From Benincasa hispida (Eukaryota; Streptophyta; Magnoliopsida; Cucurbitales; Cucurbitaceae): 64,000 bases of DNA. The notes under the pieces are model-generated. The model did not search any database. It worked only from the letters and a program-made list of their open reading frames with translations, and was not told the origin of the DNA. Shown piece by piece: positions 21,382 through 34,549 of the stretch. Position numbers and translations under genes: made by a program. The stretch spans positions 3,228,610 through 3,292,609 of the forward strand of contig NC_052357.1 in assembly GCF_009727055.1 (NCBI RefSeq). The letters are read 5' to 3'. Numbering within the stretch: the stretch's first letter is position 1; each line of letters starts with the position of its first letter.

Positions 21382-23268
21382 ATTGCCTGATATTATGACT
21401 ATGATATTTGACAAATGGACGTCAAGACTACTTTTTTGAATGAAAATCTTGAGGAGACCATATATATGGAGCAGCCTGATCGAAGGTCAAAAGCAAAATG
21501 TTTGCATGCTTAATCGGTTCATTTATGGATTAAAACAAGCTTCTTGATTTTGGAATATAGGATTTGATACTGCGATCAAATCTTATGGATTTGATCAAAA
21601 TGTTGATGAGTCTTGTGTTTACAAGAGAATAATCAATACTTTAGTAGCTTTTCTTGTGTTGTATGTGGACAATATCCTACTTATTGGGAATGATGTAGGT
21701 TTACTGCCTGAAATTAAAAATCGGTTAGTGGCCCAATTTTAAATGAAAGGTTTGGGAGAGTCGCAGTTTGTTTTGGGCATTCAGATCCTTAAGGATCAAA
21801 AGAAAAAAACGCTAGCCCTGTCCCAAACATCATACATTGACAAGATGCTTGTCAAATTTTCGATGCAGAACTCCAAAAGAGGTTTGCTCCCTTTCAAGCG
21901 TGAAGTTATTTTGTCTAAGGAATAGTGTCCTAAGTAGGGGTGTTCCAAAAACCCGGTAACCCGACCAACCCGGACTACCCAACTCAAACCGCAAGGTTTG
22001 GGTTAAAAAATTTTAAAAATTTTAAATTCGGGTCGGGTCTCGGGTTACCCCATTTCAGGTCGGGTCGACATATAGTAGTTAAAATAACAACATAAATGGA
22101 GGGGAGCATTAACAAGACGCAGGCAGTTGCACGGCCCAACGCAATCCATCCGAAGAATTGGAGATTACGCTTTCTTTTATTAATATATATATATATATAT
22201 AAAATTAAAAAAAAAAAAAACAGAATTGGAATGAAACCCTTGCCGCGGCCGCTCAATAGACTCAAGTTGAAAATTTTCCTTTTGTCCAGTCCATCATGCC
22301 ACTCAGATCAGATTCGAAACCTCGTCGCGCCGTGCTCCTCTCGCCTTTTGACTGCCATCGAATCGCCGGACGCCGCTCCCCTCAACCGCTCCTCTCGCCG
22401 CTCCCCTCGCCTACTGCTTCAATTCCAAGCTTCACGATCTCCAAGCTTCATTCTCTCTTGCAAATTTATTTTTGTCCAGTCTGGTCTCCGCCTCGCCTAC
22501 TGCTCCAACTCCAAGGAAGCTTCACGAACGACTCATCATTAGGGGTATTTTCTTCAATAAAGCAAGTAGATAACATTTGTTACATTTTGTTATAGGGAAT
22601 GCTCTACTGCTCTTTTGGCCCTTTACTACAATTATCCTATTTATTTTTTTAAAATTAATTAACAAAAATTACGCCAGTACACTAAAAGGGAACATTTATA
22701 TTAATATGATAAGGTAAATGTAATGTTGATAAGATAATTGTAATGTTGAAAAGCAGTTATATTCTATATAAGAAGAAGAAAGCAAAGAAAATGGCAGTGT
22801 GCGTTACATTTTGTATGCATTTTGTTCAAATATCATTTTGTTGACATTTGAAAAGATAAAATTTTGTTGACATTTCAAATCAGATACTTATGTATGCAAA
22901 ACGTTATATAGCCTTAATTACAAGCTTCATGCCATCCGTTTAACCGTGATTGATTAATACATTAATTTTTATTCAATCTCGCAGTGTCTTGAGAATAGTT
23001 AGATAGATTCTTTAAAGTCGTCACAACGGACACGAAATCAAACACTGCTGAATCACAATTTTCAAACTTTCCCGTGAGTAAACTAATTTAATTTTTTATT
23101 GTGTAATGTGTACATATACCGTTTATTGAGAAGCTAGATAGTGTTTGTTTGTTATGAGTTAATCTTTATACAGTTAGATAGTGTTTGTTATAGATAGTGT
23201 TTGTTTGTTTTTTTCAATTGTATAGGTAGGTATAATAAGTTTTTTTACTAATTTCATTTATTTTATAG

Positions 23269-23757
23269 ATGGACAACAGTAGCGGTAATGCAGGTGGAAC
23301 TGATAATAATGAAATGCCTCCTCCTCCTTCTCCTCCTCCCCCTTATAATGTTAGCCAAACTCCTAAAAATATACCACTTTTACCTCCCAAGTCCAATCGA
23401 AAGAGACCTAATAAACCAACCTCATCTGTGTGGGATCATTTCACAAAAATGGAAGCAAGTGGTCATGATGGAGCTAGGTGCAAGTGTAACTATTGTGGTA
23501 AAGATTACGCATGGGATAGTAATACTTGTAGAACTAGTACTTTATGGAAGCACTTAAGAAATCAATGTAAAAAGTACCCATATAAAGAAGAAGAAAAAGG
23601 ACAAACCACCCTAACTATCGTACCTTCAAATGATAGAAAAGGAGTCAATGCTAGTAACTTTGTGACGACATTGTTTAGCCAACAAGTGTGTAGACTAGCA
23701 TGCGCTAAGATGATAATTATGAATGAGTTATCGTTCAAATTTGTTGAGAAAAGTTGA
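23269..23757 (+). pseudogene. hAT transposase N-terminal BED zinc finger
   Basis: A 162-residue ORF: a Pro-rich start (about residues 15-45), a basic NRKRPNKPTSSVWDHFTK stretch, then C-x-C-x2-C and H-x4-C ligands within CNYCGKDYAWDSN and STLWKHLRNQC. This BED finger binds the transposon ends. The normal transposase continues for several hundred residues, but here the frame closes at a TGA at 23,755 and homology goes on in broken frames. Confidence 0.8.
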
Positions 23758-25330
23758 AATCATTTCTAGTTAAAAGCTCTCAAAGAGTTTGTCTTACTAC
23801 CGACACATGGACTTCGCTACAAAATGTGAACTACATGGTCATCACTGCACATTTTATTGATTCTGAATGAGCTTTGCATAAGAAGATTTTGAGCTTTTGT
23901 CAAGTTGCTAATCATAAGGGGGAGACTATTGGAAAGATGATTAAGAGTTGTTTGTTGGAATGGGGGATTGAAATTTTTTTTCCATCACCGCTGACAATGC
24001 AAGTTCTAATGATGTGGCTATCTCTTATGTTAAGAGAAGACTTAAAAGTTGGAAATTAGTTGTTTTAGATGGAGAACTATTACACATGAGGTGTTGTGCC
24101 CACATTATTAATCTTATTGTGAATGATGGACTGAAAGATATGCATGATTCTATTGCTAGTGTTCGTAATGCTGTGAGATATGTTCGATCATCACCTAGGA
24201 GAATGGAAAAGTTTAAAGCTTGCGTGAAACAAGGAAAAATTCAGTGTAGGGCTCTTGTTTGTTTAGATGTGGCAACTAGGTGGAATTCTACTTATTTAAT
24301 GCTTGAACATGCAATTAAATTTGAGAAAGCTTTTAGAACTTTAGAGGAGGAGAAAGAAGACTCAGATTTTGTTGATTACTTCGAGGAAGATGATCGTGGA
24401 AATAAAAGATTGGGGCCCCCAGTACTTCTGATGGTGACTTGTAGGCTGGTGTTTAATTAAGTTTTAAAAAGAGGCTTTTAATGATACACCACAACGAATA
24501 AGTGGATCTTCGATATGTGACTTTAATGTTGGTTATAACAGAAATTAATAAAAAATTCAATTTTCCTTTAAGACAAATGGGAAAAACAATACTAAACTCT
24601 GTTCTGAAGTTAATGGCTATGAGTATGAAGAACCAAGTTTTGATAAGTATTGGGGTTCGTACTTTGAAAAAATGAATAATAATTGATTGTGTTCTGCTAT
24701 GTGTCATTCTGATCACTCGGCTATATCAGGTTAGAAGTAATTCTGAATTATTTGTCTTTCCAATGTTAATTGACAGTGATTGTGGTTAAGGATATGGTTG
24801 AGAGTGTGAAATTCATATTTGTATCGTCTTTTGACTTTTACAAATCACATAACACTCTCACTTCGAGGTAGTCGTAAATACACATTATTCTCAACAATAA
24901 AACTGTCAATATAAAGAAGATGATCATGGGATGGACGAAGATATAGAAATGAACCGTGGATAACTTTATAAGAGTTGAGAGAAAGAAGAAAGTTTCTTGG
25001 AAGTGGAAGAAGATTGTCCTTCTATTGTCTGACAAGGTTTATAAGAAGATAAAGATGATTTTGAGAATATTGTATTGGTGGAAGATGATGGCTAAAATCA
25101 TCCCATTTTATCAAACAATTGTCGACGATGATTTTAGCTTTTCCGATAATGCTAACAGTTGCTTTTGAATCTCGCGTTTAGTACTGAGGGCGGGATTCTT
25201 GATCCTTTGAAGTTCTTTGACTCCAAAAACCAAGGAGCCCTTGATATGTACACAAAAATTGGATTCGTGGATGGCTCAGTGTTACTAGAATTCAATACCA
25301 CCAACTTGAAGAGTTTAGAACTTGGAAAAT
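23758..25330 (+). pseudogene. hAT transposase catalytic core and dimerisation region, broken
   Basis: An open stretch at 24,014-24,460 carries the diagnostic hAT block: LLHMRCCAHIINLIVNDGL, SSPRRMEKFKACVK and CLDVATRWNSTYLMLEHA. Near 25,180-25,290 a FSTEGGILDP motif followed by a D-S-K-N-Q-G-A-L stretch resembles the C-terminal dimerisation domain. Many stops and shifts lie between, so no active transposase is made. Confidence 0.75.
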
Positions 25331-27107
25331 ATTGAATCAGGTAATTAAATATAATTTATAGTATTGTACAATACTAACCTGTTAATGCTCATAAATTATT
25401 ATTTAATTTTGGCAATGATTTGTTTTTGTATGAGAAAGTCATCCCTCCTCTAGTGTTTTGAAATAAGAAATATTTGGAGCATAGTGATGAATTTTAGTAG
25501 TAAGTTTTATACCATAAAGATCAAATACTAAGAAAATGATCTATTATTATACTATAAATGATCCTCTTGGTTTAATGTTACTTGTAATTTTTCAGGAATT
25601 GAGAAGTGAAAGAGACCCAAAGAATCAAAGATGAAGAACAGAAAACTCAATAGAATAAAATCATTCTTCATGCTCATGGTGCTTTGATAATGATTTAGAA
25701 ATTTATTTAACAAACCAAAGTTATTATTAAACTTGGACTTTTTTATTGAACTTGGAATGATTTATTATTAAAACTTTGTTCTTTGAGTAGAGACTTTTGA
25801 ACTTGAAACATCTTGAATTGAATTATTTGAGGAAGCTTTCTCTTTGAAGTTTATATCTGAATCACTTGAAATTTATGGTGGTTGGTTTTTAAGTCAATGC
25901 TAAAATTCACAGATTACATATTTTTTATATTAAATTTTTATTATATTGATTTGATATAAATATTTAGAATCAGTTCAAATTTTTTAAAATAAATAAGGTT
26001 TATTAATTCCACAAAAATCAAATAGAGAAATGAGAAGAGAATGATTAAGTTAACGGAAAAACAGTCAAATTTAAAAAAAAAAAAAAAAAAAGAAGAACCG
26101 GTGACCCAACCTAGCCCAACCCAAAAATTTTGGGTTGGGTTGGGTTGGATTGACCCTCCAAAAAAGAACTCATAGGGTTCATTATTAACCAACCCGAATT
26201 TTTGGGTTGGTCCACATAAATCTTCCAACCCGGCCCAACCCGGACTATGTACACCCCTAGTCCTAAGACACCTCAAGATTTTGAGGAAATGAGACGGATC
26301 GCTTATGCATCGACTGTTGGTAGCCTAATGTATAAGATGTTATGTACTAGACCTGACATCTGCTATGCAATGGGGATAGTCAATAGATATCAGTCTAATC
26401 CAGGATTGATCACTTGATCACTGGACCACCGTTAAGAACATCCTTGAGTATCTTCAGAGAACAAGGGACTACATGCTCGTGTATGGTTCAAAGGATTTGA
26501 TCCTTACAAGATACATGGATTTTGATTTCCAAATTGATAAGGATTCTAGGAAATCTACTTTAGGATTAGTGTTCACTCTTAATGGAGAAGCTATAGTCTG
26601 GAGGAGCACCAAGCAGAAGTGCATTGTTAACTCCACAATGGTGGTTGAGTATGTAGCATCTTGTAAAGCTTCCAAGAAAGTTGTGTGGCTCAGGAAATTC
26701 TTGATTGATCTAGAAGTGGTTCCATATATGTCAAAGCCCACCACCCTTTACTGTGATAATAGTAGTGTTGTGGCTAATTTTTGAGAGCCTAGAAGTCACA
26801 AACATGAGAAACACATAGAGCAGAAGTATCACCTCATTCGAGAGATTGTGCTTCAAGGGGACGTGATCGTCATGCAAATAGCTTCAATGCACAACATTAT
26901 TGATCCATTTACGAAGACCCTCACGACTAAGGTGGTTGAGAATCACCTACAGAGTATGGGTCTATGGGACATGCTACATCTGGTTTAGGGCAAGTGGAAG
27001 ATTTTGTATTGGGTGCGTATTATGCCCTAGTTTCTTGTTTTGTGTACTTTTGTATTAGTATGACTTTTATGATGTACACTCTGCTAGCTTTAGGATAAGT
27101 CGGAGAT

Positions 27108-29152
27108 TGTTGAGGTTGATGCCCTAAATTTCATGAGTCCTGTAGTTTGTAATTATATTGTACAAATAGTTTATTTATTTAATAAAATCTGAGGTATTTT
27201 ATTCGATATTTAGTAGCATTAACCCACAAAACCTATAAATAAACATCCAAGATTATCTTCTAAATCTTAAACATGTATGTAGAGACATACAGGTGGATTG
27301 TGTTTAAGTTATAATCTGAACGGTTTGTAGTAGATGGATAAGGTTGGGTACTTTATCCTGGTCACACTATGAATATGGCCCGCTTTGTGGATGTTAAAAT
27401 TGTTGTAAAATTCTACAAATGATTTGATTCTGATCATTCATGTAGAGACATGTGAGCGAGGGTGTTCTATACAAAAGGGTTTGTATAAGACTGGATCACA
27501 AAATGAACAGTCTCATTATATAACATCATTGATAATAGAGACTTACATTTCACCAGGATGACCATAGGTGACATGACCTGAATCCTGAGCAAGTTGTGAA
27601 TTCCTGCCTATGAAGGCAGTCCTTTTATTTTCATAGTTGAGAGTGCCCAATTCGCCAACCTAATATGCCTACCATTTTGGGGATTCTTCTGATGGAGAGT
27701 AGGGAACACAACTACAAAAGACGGAATTTATTCATTCCCTAACGTCGAGGTAAGTAGATAAATTATTCTCTTAAGGGCTAATTCTGGGGCTTGAACAATG
27801 TGGTGCCACACCCTCTCTTGGCCCAAGAGAGATTTGGTCATAGTTGGACTATGACTTATTGTTCATTAGAGGGATTAGTGGTACTAATAGAGTTAGATGT
27901 AACTATAGGGAAAAAACGATAATTTTGGTCCAACTGTACTTACAAGCAATTTGTAAAAGGTCATCGCACTATTGATTGGTTATAACCAATGGAGACAGAA
28001 ATATATATGTAGTGCGAAAATGCAACTATCTTTCTTTAGTAGAGTGACTGACAGTTAACAAAAACTGGGTAATTTAATTAAAAGAGTTTAATTAATTATC
28101 CAAGTACCATTGGAACCTCTATCTATATGTCCATAAAGTCTATTCAGAGGCTCAATTAAGATTAATTGAGATTAAAATTAATTTTTGATTAATTTGAATT
28201 GTTCAAATTAATTAAGGGAATTAATTATATATGATATAATTAATATAAATTAATTATATGTGATATAATTAATATAACGTATTTGATACATTATAATATA
28301 AAGTTTATTTTGAGAGGAAATATTTGAATATGATTCAAATATTAATTATATGAATTAGATTCATGTCATTAAATTTATGCGAATTTGAGTCATATAAAAA
28401 CTATAAGTTAAAATTTAATATGATTTTGATTTATATTAAATACTATAGATTTTATGAGAGATTAATAATCTTATGTTATATTTGATATAATATATATTCG
28501 TGTGTATATATATATATTACTTGTTAATATATATAATTAATTATAATTGTGTGTATATATATATATTACTTGTTAATATATATAATTAGTTATACATTTA
28601 TATATATAGATATATAATATATAGTTTTTTAATTTTTTAAAATAAAAATGGACTCCACCTAGAATCTCTCATATTTTTCTCGTGAGTGGGGAGTTGCAAA
28701 AGGAATAGTTTTCTTCTCCTAAAAACACAAAACATCTATGTTCTATTGCATGTTCAATCTGCCCTCTCAGAGTTTTCTCAGAAGAAAAATCCTCTCTCAA
28801 AATCTCTCCCTTTTCCAAATTAATTACAAAGCTCCACACACTTCTGTGATTCTCAATCCCCAAGGAGAATACAGAAGACTCTCTTTTGGTGGTGTCCAAC
28901 TTTGGGATTGCTTTTATTGTTGTTCATTGAGATCCTGACCAAAGGAGATTTGTAGATCATCTCGAAAGGAATTCATGAAGATTCTTTTGGCTTCAAGGGT
29001 AAGTGTGACTAACCCTAAATTCCTTCTGTATTGTGTTAAAACATGTTGTTTTTTTCTTTAGAATGCATAACTAGGTTTTTATGAATTTTAGTTTCTGTGA
29101 AATTGATAATTGGGATCGATCTTGCTTCCACATCGGACTTCACAGTCCTTCA
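27108..29152 (+). repeat. Copia 3' LTR, 2,045 bp
   Basis: Starts TGTTGAGGTTGATGCCC right after the RNase H end and a purine-rich stretch (GTCGGAGAT), and ends CAGTCCTTCA. The same sequence family, in order, makes up the LTRs at 32,503-34,507 and 36,303-47,989. The last third is extremely AT-rich with ATATATAT runs (28,490-28,620). It lacks its 5' partner. Confidence 0.8.
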
Positions 29153-29208
29153 TCTTGAATATTGTTCCCTGTATGTTTCCACATACTGTTCAAGACTCAA
29201 AGATAGCT

Positions 29209-29360
29209 TAAGATGTTAGTTTATTGGATTTAGGGTTATTAAGACAAAATAGAATACAACACAATCAATAACATTTATTAGATAACATCCATAACTCTTT
29301 ATTGATGATGGTAAATTAATTAATTTACTATCTATGAGTTTTAGGGCATAAAACCCAACA
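29209..29360 (-). repeat. Inverted copia LTR-start fragment
   Basis: Minus-strand TGTTGGGTTTTATGCCC then TAAAACTC matches the first bases of the copia LTR family. It is cut after about 150 bp and abuts a gypsy integrase fragment. Confidence 0.65.
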
Positions 29361-29790
29361 AGGACACCTTTCATAGGTTCTACTTTCAAAAAACACATTA
29401 TCACCATTTTAAATTCTAGGTCTTTATGCCTAACATCAGCGTAACTTTTTTGTCTACTCTGTGTTATTTACATACGCGTTCTAATCTTTTGCATTGCCTT
29501 ATTTATACTCTGTACTAACTCAGCAACTTCCGTTCACTAACCTCATCCCAGGGAGACCTGCAACCTTTTTCCATACAGGCTTTAAATGGAAACATGCCAA
29601 CGGTAGATTGATAATTGTTATTATAAGCAAACTTCATAAGATTCAAGTGGGAGTTCTAAGTCCCTACAAAACCTAGCGTGCAAACAAATAACATATCTTC
29701 TAAAGTTTGGTTCAAGAACTCGATTTAACCATCAATCTGTGGGTGGAAAGTTTCATTAATCTTTGATTGCGTACTTAACGCTTCCTCATA
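29361..29790 (-). pseudogene. Ty3/gypsy integrase C-terminal fragment
   Basis: The minus strand reads, with stops, a VSERKLLS, DKKVTLML and VFFESRTYER-like sequence and ends in FLKVEPMKGVL. Intact relatives have GERKLLGPELV, RQKSYADKRR and VFLKVSPMKGV. This is the integrase tail of a gypsy element, truncated at 29,361 by the copia LTR piece. Confidence 0.6.
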
Positions 29791-30639
29791 AGTGTGACAC
29801 CGTCCTCCATATACAACCTCAAAACTTAAGATGTTGAAGAACCAATAGTACTATAACATATTCATTTCAAAAACTGTCATGAGCTTAGGAAGTCGTATTT
29901 TCTAAAAACATGTACCTGAACGATTCATGTTGGCATGGAGAAATCATCATATGTGTCATCTATATACAATGTAATCTCAAGATACGTAGTAGAAAATCTA
30001 GTCAACTGAGAATTTCTTCTACTCTAAGAGTGTTAAAAGTGATGCCTTTCTTAGTACTACGTGTCTGAGAGACAACTTTGTCCAATTAAGTCTCATAATC
30101 ACTAGAGATTCACCATAAGGATTTATACCATAAAGGCTATAAACTTACTCGAACAAATCCTAATATTACCCTTTAGTCTTAAAATAATCGCATATCACTA
30201 CTTAGACCCTACTACGAGTAATTCTGGAAATTTCTTTCATAATGAGGTACCTGAAGTCCTTGGATACTATAGAGCATCAACAAATCTAAAATGTATCACC
30301 ATAACCTCATAATAATTGTATCTAATCTCTGAGGATAGTTTTCAAGATAAAACCTTCATGATTCATCAATCTATCTCGAGAATATCCATCTCCATAGAGT
30401 CAAGCAACTCGTCATCCATGCTAGAAGAAACATACTATTTGTGGTGCTCCAAGTCCAAAATTCAAACCAGGATTCGGAATTCGGATTCAACAACTGGTGA
30501 CCTCAACATTCCTCTGCATCCCCAGCAACCTAACTACATAACCATACCCAACACTTAAAAGTTGATACACAAACACATGAATTTCATCTCCCTTCTCGAC
30601 AAATAAAGTTTGTCCACCCAAAGGTAGATCATTAAGGTG
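29791..30639. other. Degenerate repeat-derived spacer
   Basis: No intact ORF. The minus-strand reading is probably further decayed gypsy pol, but I could not anchor a specific motif. Confidence 0.4.
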
Positions 30640-32502
30640 TATTAAAACTTTAACAAATAGTGATAGAGTAAATATGCATAAAACGGAAGCTAACATAATC
30701 ATTAAGTACTCTAATTACACTTAATTTGAGTAAAAAGCATGATAAAATAAGTTTTAAGCAGAAAAAGGGTTTCAACAGGAATACCTTTGAAGAATTCCAC
30801 TTAATCCTTGCAAATTCCATGAAATTGATCTTTAATTTCTTCAGTAGACCACCAAAGAGAATCTTCTCTACTATTTCTCAGCCTTGGATTTGAATGGTGG
30901 AACTCTGAATCGAGAGGGATTGAGGTGGATTTTAGAGAATTTAAGACCAAAACCAGTTTTTGCATAAATTCCTCAAATTTCAGATTGCATGAAACTTCAA
31001 ACTCATATTATTGAAGCTTTTATTAACTAAAACATGCAAGCACTCACTCATTAAGCTGATTGACACTTCAATTAGCATTTAGTAAGTGGGTAGGTGTTAA
31101 AATGTGCATTAATCCACTAACATTTAGTGAATTTGGGGTAAACCCACTTTCACATTTTAAAAACAATTTTAATTTGATTTTTTATCTAATTAATTTTACT
31201 TTAAAATTAAATTAGATAAAATCTAAAATTCAATTCTGAAATTTAATTTTATAAATTAAAAAAATTAATTATTTGAATAATTAAATTAATTAAACAATTT
31301 TAATTAATAAAAATAATAATTTAATATCAAATATTAAATTAATAAAACACCTAATTCAAACATGAATCCTATTCATGTAATCAATATTTAAATAATTATT
31401 TAAATATTTTGAACTCTCTAATTACATTTAATTATGGCAAAATCAAACGTTTAATTATATCGTATATAATTATCTAAACCCTAAATTGAAATTGAACATT
31501 TCAAATTCAAACCCTAAATTGAAATATGAACACTTCAAATTCACTCAATCTGCTAATCCAAGGTTTAATCTTTTACGAGCTAGTAGAGGGACCTTATGGA
31601 CCTACAAATCATGAGCTCCAACGATTTGAGATTAATTGACTAAACTCTTTAAACCAAATTAATCAATATTTGTTAACTACCGAGACATACCACTATAGCT
31701 CAGTAGTTGCACTCTTCTCACTATAGATATATTTCTGTCCACTTAATTTAACCATAATCAGTAAGTCGATCCTTCACAGGTCATTCGTATTTACAACTAG
31801 GTCAACATTACCGTTTTACTCCTGAATCTCTATTGAACAATTGGTTTATAGTCCAACTAATAAACCATGCCCCTATCTATCATGAGAGGGCGGGGCCCCT
31901 TTGTTCAAGACTAGGAATCAATACTGAAGAGACCAACCTATTTGCTAATCCTAAATTGGGTAGGAGTGAATTTCTTCTTATAGGACTATGTCCCCAACTA
32001 TCTATCCGGTTTTATCCCCAAAATGGGAGGCGTATTGAGCAGTGGTGTTGAACTACTCTCACCTATGCAGATCAAAGGATAATCCGCAATAAACAGGTGT
32101 TCATAGTTAGCTCAAGATTAAGATCGAGGTACCTTAGGTCATCGAGTTGAAATAGTCAGTTTTAATAGTAAATGGTCGTTATAAAGAAAAGTGATTATTT
32201 CGTGGTCTGGTCTTATGCAAACTTCTTTTGCATAGGATGCCTCCACTCGCATATCTCCATATGCATGATTTCGGGATCACATCGTTCGTATCAATATACA
32301 AAGTGGGCCGCATCCTTAGTGTCCTCAAGATGAGGTATCCAATCTCATCCATATACTTATAGACTTTTTAGACTATATACTATAAGTTGATCATCTTTTA
32401 TGTTTTACATAAAGTTATACTATAGCCATGGGTTCGTTTATTGGATTATATAAAAGAATGAAATATCAATAATACTTTTATTGATAAATAGAATATGTTT
32501 TC
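30640..32502 (-). repeat. Inverted copia 3' LTR, main part
   Basis: This is the reverse complement of the copia LTR family. For example ATCCCCAAAATGGGAGG at about 32,016 mirrors the CCATTTTGGGGA block of the forward LTRs. Its first 42 bp were separated by a later insertion and now lie at 34,508-34,549, directly after the polypurine tract of the reverse copia element. The outer end near 30,640 is approximate. Confidence 0.65.
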
Positions 32503-34507
32503 TGTTGGGGTTGATGCCCTAAATCTCGTAGGTTCTTATAGTTTGTAAACATTGTTAAACAAACTCATTATGTATTTAATAAAATATTTGATATTTTATC
32601 CATTATCTATAAAATATATGATATTTTAGTTGCATTAACCACAAACCAATAAACTAACATCCAAGGTTATCTTTGTAACTTAAACATGTATGTAGAGAAA
32701 TATAGGTGGATCATGTTTAAGTGATAAACTAAATGGTTTGTAGTAGATGGATAAGGCTGGGTACCTTACCCTGGTGACACTACGAGTATGGCTCGCTTTG
32801 TAGGTATTACAATTGTTGTAAAGTGCTATAAATGATGTGATACTGATCATTCATGTATAGACATGCGAGCGGGGATATTCTATATAAAGAAGTTTGTATA
32901 AGACCGGACCACGAAATGTTTAGTCTCATTATATAACACCATTCATAATAAAGACGTACATTTCACCAGGATGACCATAGGTAACATGACCTGAATCCTG
33001 AGTGAGTTGTGAACTCCTGCTATGAGGGCGGTCCTTTAATTTGTATGGGTGAAAGTGGCCAGATCGCCGACTCAACAAGCCTACCATTTTGGGGAATCAT
33101 CTGATTGGGGAGTTGGGAACACAGCTATACAAGATGAAATTTACTCCTTCCCCGAGGCAGGGGTAAGTAGATACATTGCTCCCTTAAGGGCTGATTCCGG
33201 GTCTTGAACAATGTGGCATCACACCATCTCCTGGCCTAAGAGAAGTTTAGTCATAGTTGGACTATGATCTATTGTTCATTAGAGGGATTAATGGTACTTA
33301 AGGAGTAGATGTAACTAAAGGGGCAAAACGGTAGTTTGGCCTAGCTGTATTTACGAGCAATTTGTGAATGGTCATCGTACTGTTGATTGGTTATATCCAA
33401 TGGATATAAAATTATATCTGTAGTGCGAAGAGTGCAGCTGTCGGTCTTTAGTGGAGTGCCTGACAGTTAACGGATGGTGAATAATGTAATTAAAGAGTTT
33501 AATTAATTATTCATGTACCGTTGGAGCTTCAAGCTATAGGTCCATGAGGTCCCCTTGGTAGCTCAATAGGATTTAGTTGAGAATCAGTTTTTGGATTAAT
33601 TTGAATTATTCAAATTAATAGAGGGATTTAATTATATATGATATAATTAAGTTGTAATTATATGTGATATAATTGTTATGATGTATTTGATACATTATAG
33701 CTTAATGGGAGGAAATAAATAATTGAATGAGATTCAAATATATTTTCTATGAATTGGATTCATGGTTGTTAAATTTAGTATAAATATGATTTATATTAAA
33801 TGTCATATTATAGAGAAAAGAAACTATAGTTTATATTGTATATGATACAATATTAAAACTATAGGTTATATGTTATATTTGATATAACATATAATTATAT
33901 ATATATATATGATAAGTTAGTTATCATATTATATTTATAGTTATATTTATATTTATATTATTTTTAATAATAAGGAAGGGAGTTACTCATCTTTTCTCTC
34001 CACCCACATTAGTGGGTGATTGTTATCTTATGGCAAGTAGAAAAGAAAATTTTATTCTTCTTCTTGTTAACAGTAGTGTTGGACAATTGAGATAGTGGAG
34101 AAAAATACAGAAGAGTTCTATGTTTTGTCTTGAATTTTGAAAGGTTTCAATCTTTCCTCCTACACATTAAGTTTTCCCTATTAACCAAAATAGTCAGAGC
34201 CCACCACTCTTGGATTCTCACCCTGAGAATACCAAGGTAATTTTTGTGGTAGTGTCCCGTTTTGTTCGAGGTTAATCTTGAAGAATGTCTTCAAAGAGTT
34301 TGTGATTTGTTCGAGGGAAAAATGTGAAGAAAAGGTCTTCAAAGGTGAGGTTTTCATGAAACTCATTAATTCTTTCTAAAGCATGCTGTATTTTAGAATT
34401 AAATGCATATCTTATTGCTTATTTACTGTAAAACTTTGTATTCAATGAAAATTGAATTTGGTTGATCTACTTCCGCTCAAGGTTCTCTCCCTGTTGGAGT
34501 TCCTTCA
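32503..34507 (+). mobile_element. Copia solo LTR (2,005 bp) inside an inverted copia LTR
   Basis: Begins TGTTGGGGTTGATGCCC, ends GGAGTTCCTTCA and aligns along its length with 27,108-29,152. It interrupts the inverted LTR 42 bp from that LTR's start. Flanking pentamers are TTTTC and ATTCC, so a diverged target duplication is possible but not proven. There is no internal region. Confidence 0.7.
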
Positions 34508-34549
34508 ATTCCAAAATTACGAACAACGAGTTTTAGGACATTCCCAACA
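34508..34549 (-). repeat. First 42 bp of the inverted copia 3' LTR
   Basis: Minus-strand TGTTGGGAATGTCCTAAAAC, directly preceded on that strand by the polypurine tract CCAAGTGGGAGAT (34,550-34,562). It is the displaced start of the LTR at 30,640-32,502. Confidence 0.65.

Larger units (their letters stand above)
21935..26259 (+). mobile_element. 4.3-kb hAT transposon with BED-finger ORF, decayed
   Basis: Begins TAGGGGTGTTCC, ends ACACCCCTA, and is flanked by the exact 8-bp repeat GTCCTAAG (21,927-21,934 and 26,260-26,267). The copia reading frame is restored when the element and one repeat are removed. The termini carry repeated CAACCCGG/GGGTTGGG words. Inside are a GC-rich leader (22,270-22,530), a BED zinc-finger ORF and a transposase core with many stops. 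The length is normal for a full hAT element, so this is a complete but dead copy. Confidence 0.9.
21382..26988 (+). pseudogene. Ty1/copia pol (RT and RNase H), split by a hAT element
   Basis: The first part (21,382-21,934) encodes reverse transcriptase: MDVKTTFLNENLEETIYMEQ, RFIYGLKQAS, then LYVDNILL and SYIDKMLVKF. The catalytic YVDD box reads YVDN (21,662-21,673), which should abolish RT activity. After the hAT insertion the same frame resumes at 26,268 with TPQDFEEMRRIAYAS and runs through RNase H (CIVNSTMVVEYVASCKASKK, TLYCDNSSVV) to a stop at 26,988. Other stops and frameshifts are present. The 5' LTR, gag and integrase are absent. The 3' LTR follows at 27,108. Confidence 0.85.

Noticed and set aside
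30487..30702. Reverse-strand 71-codon ORF with a LPLGGQTLFVEKGDE stretch faintly like part of a plant P450
   Set aside because: The similarity is short, lacks any heme-binding cysteine motif, and lies at the edge of a copia LTR; I cannot support a captured gene.
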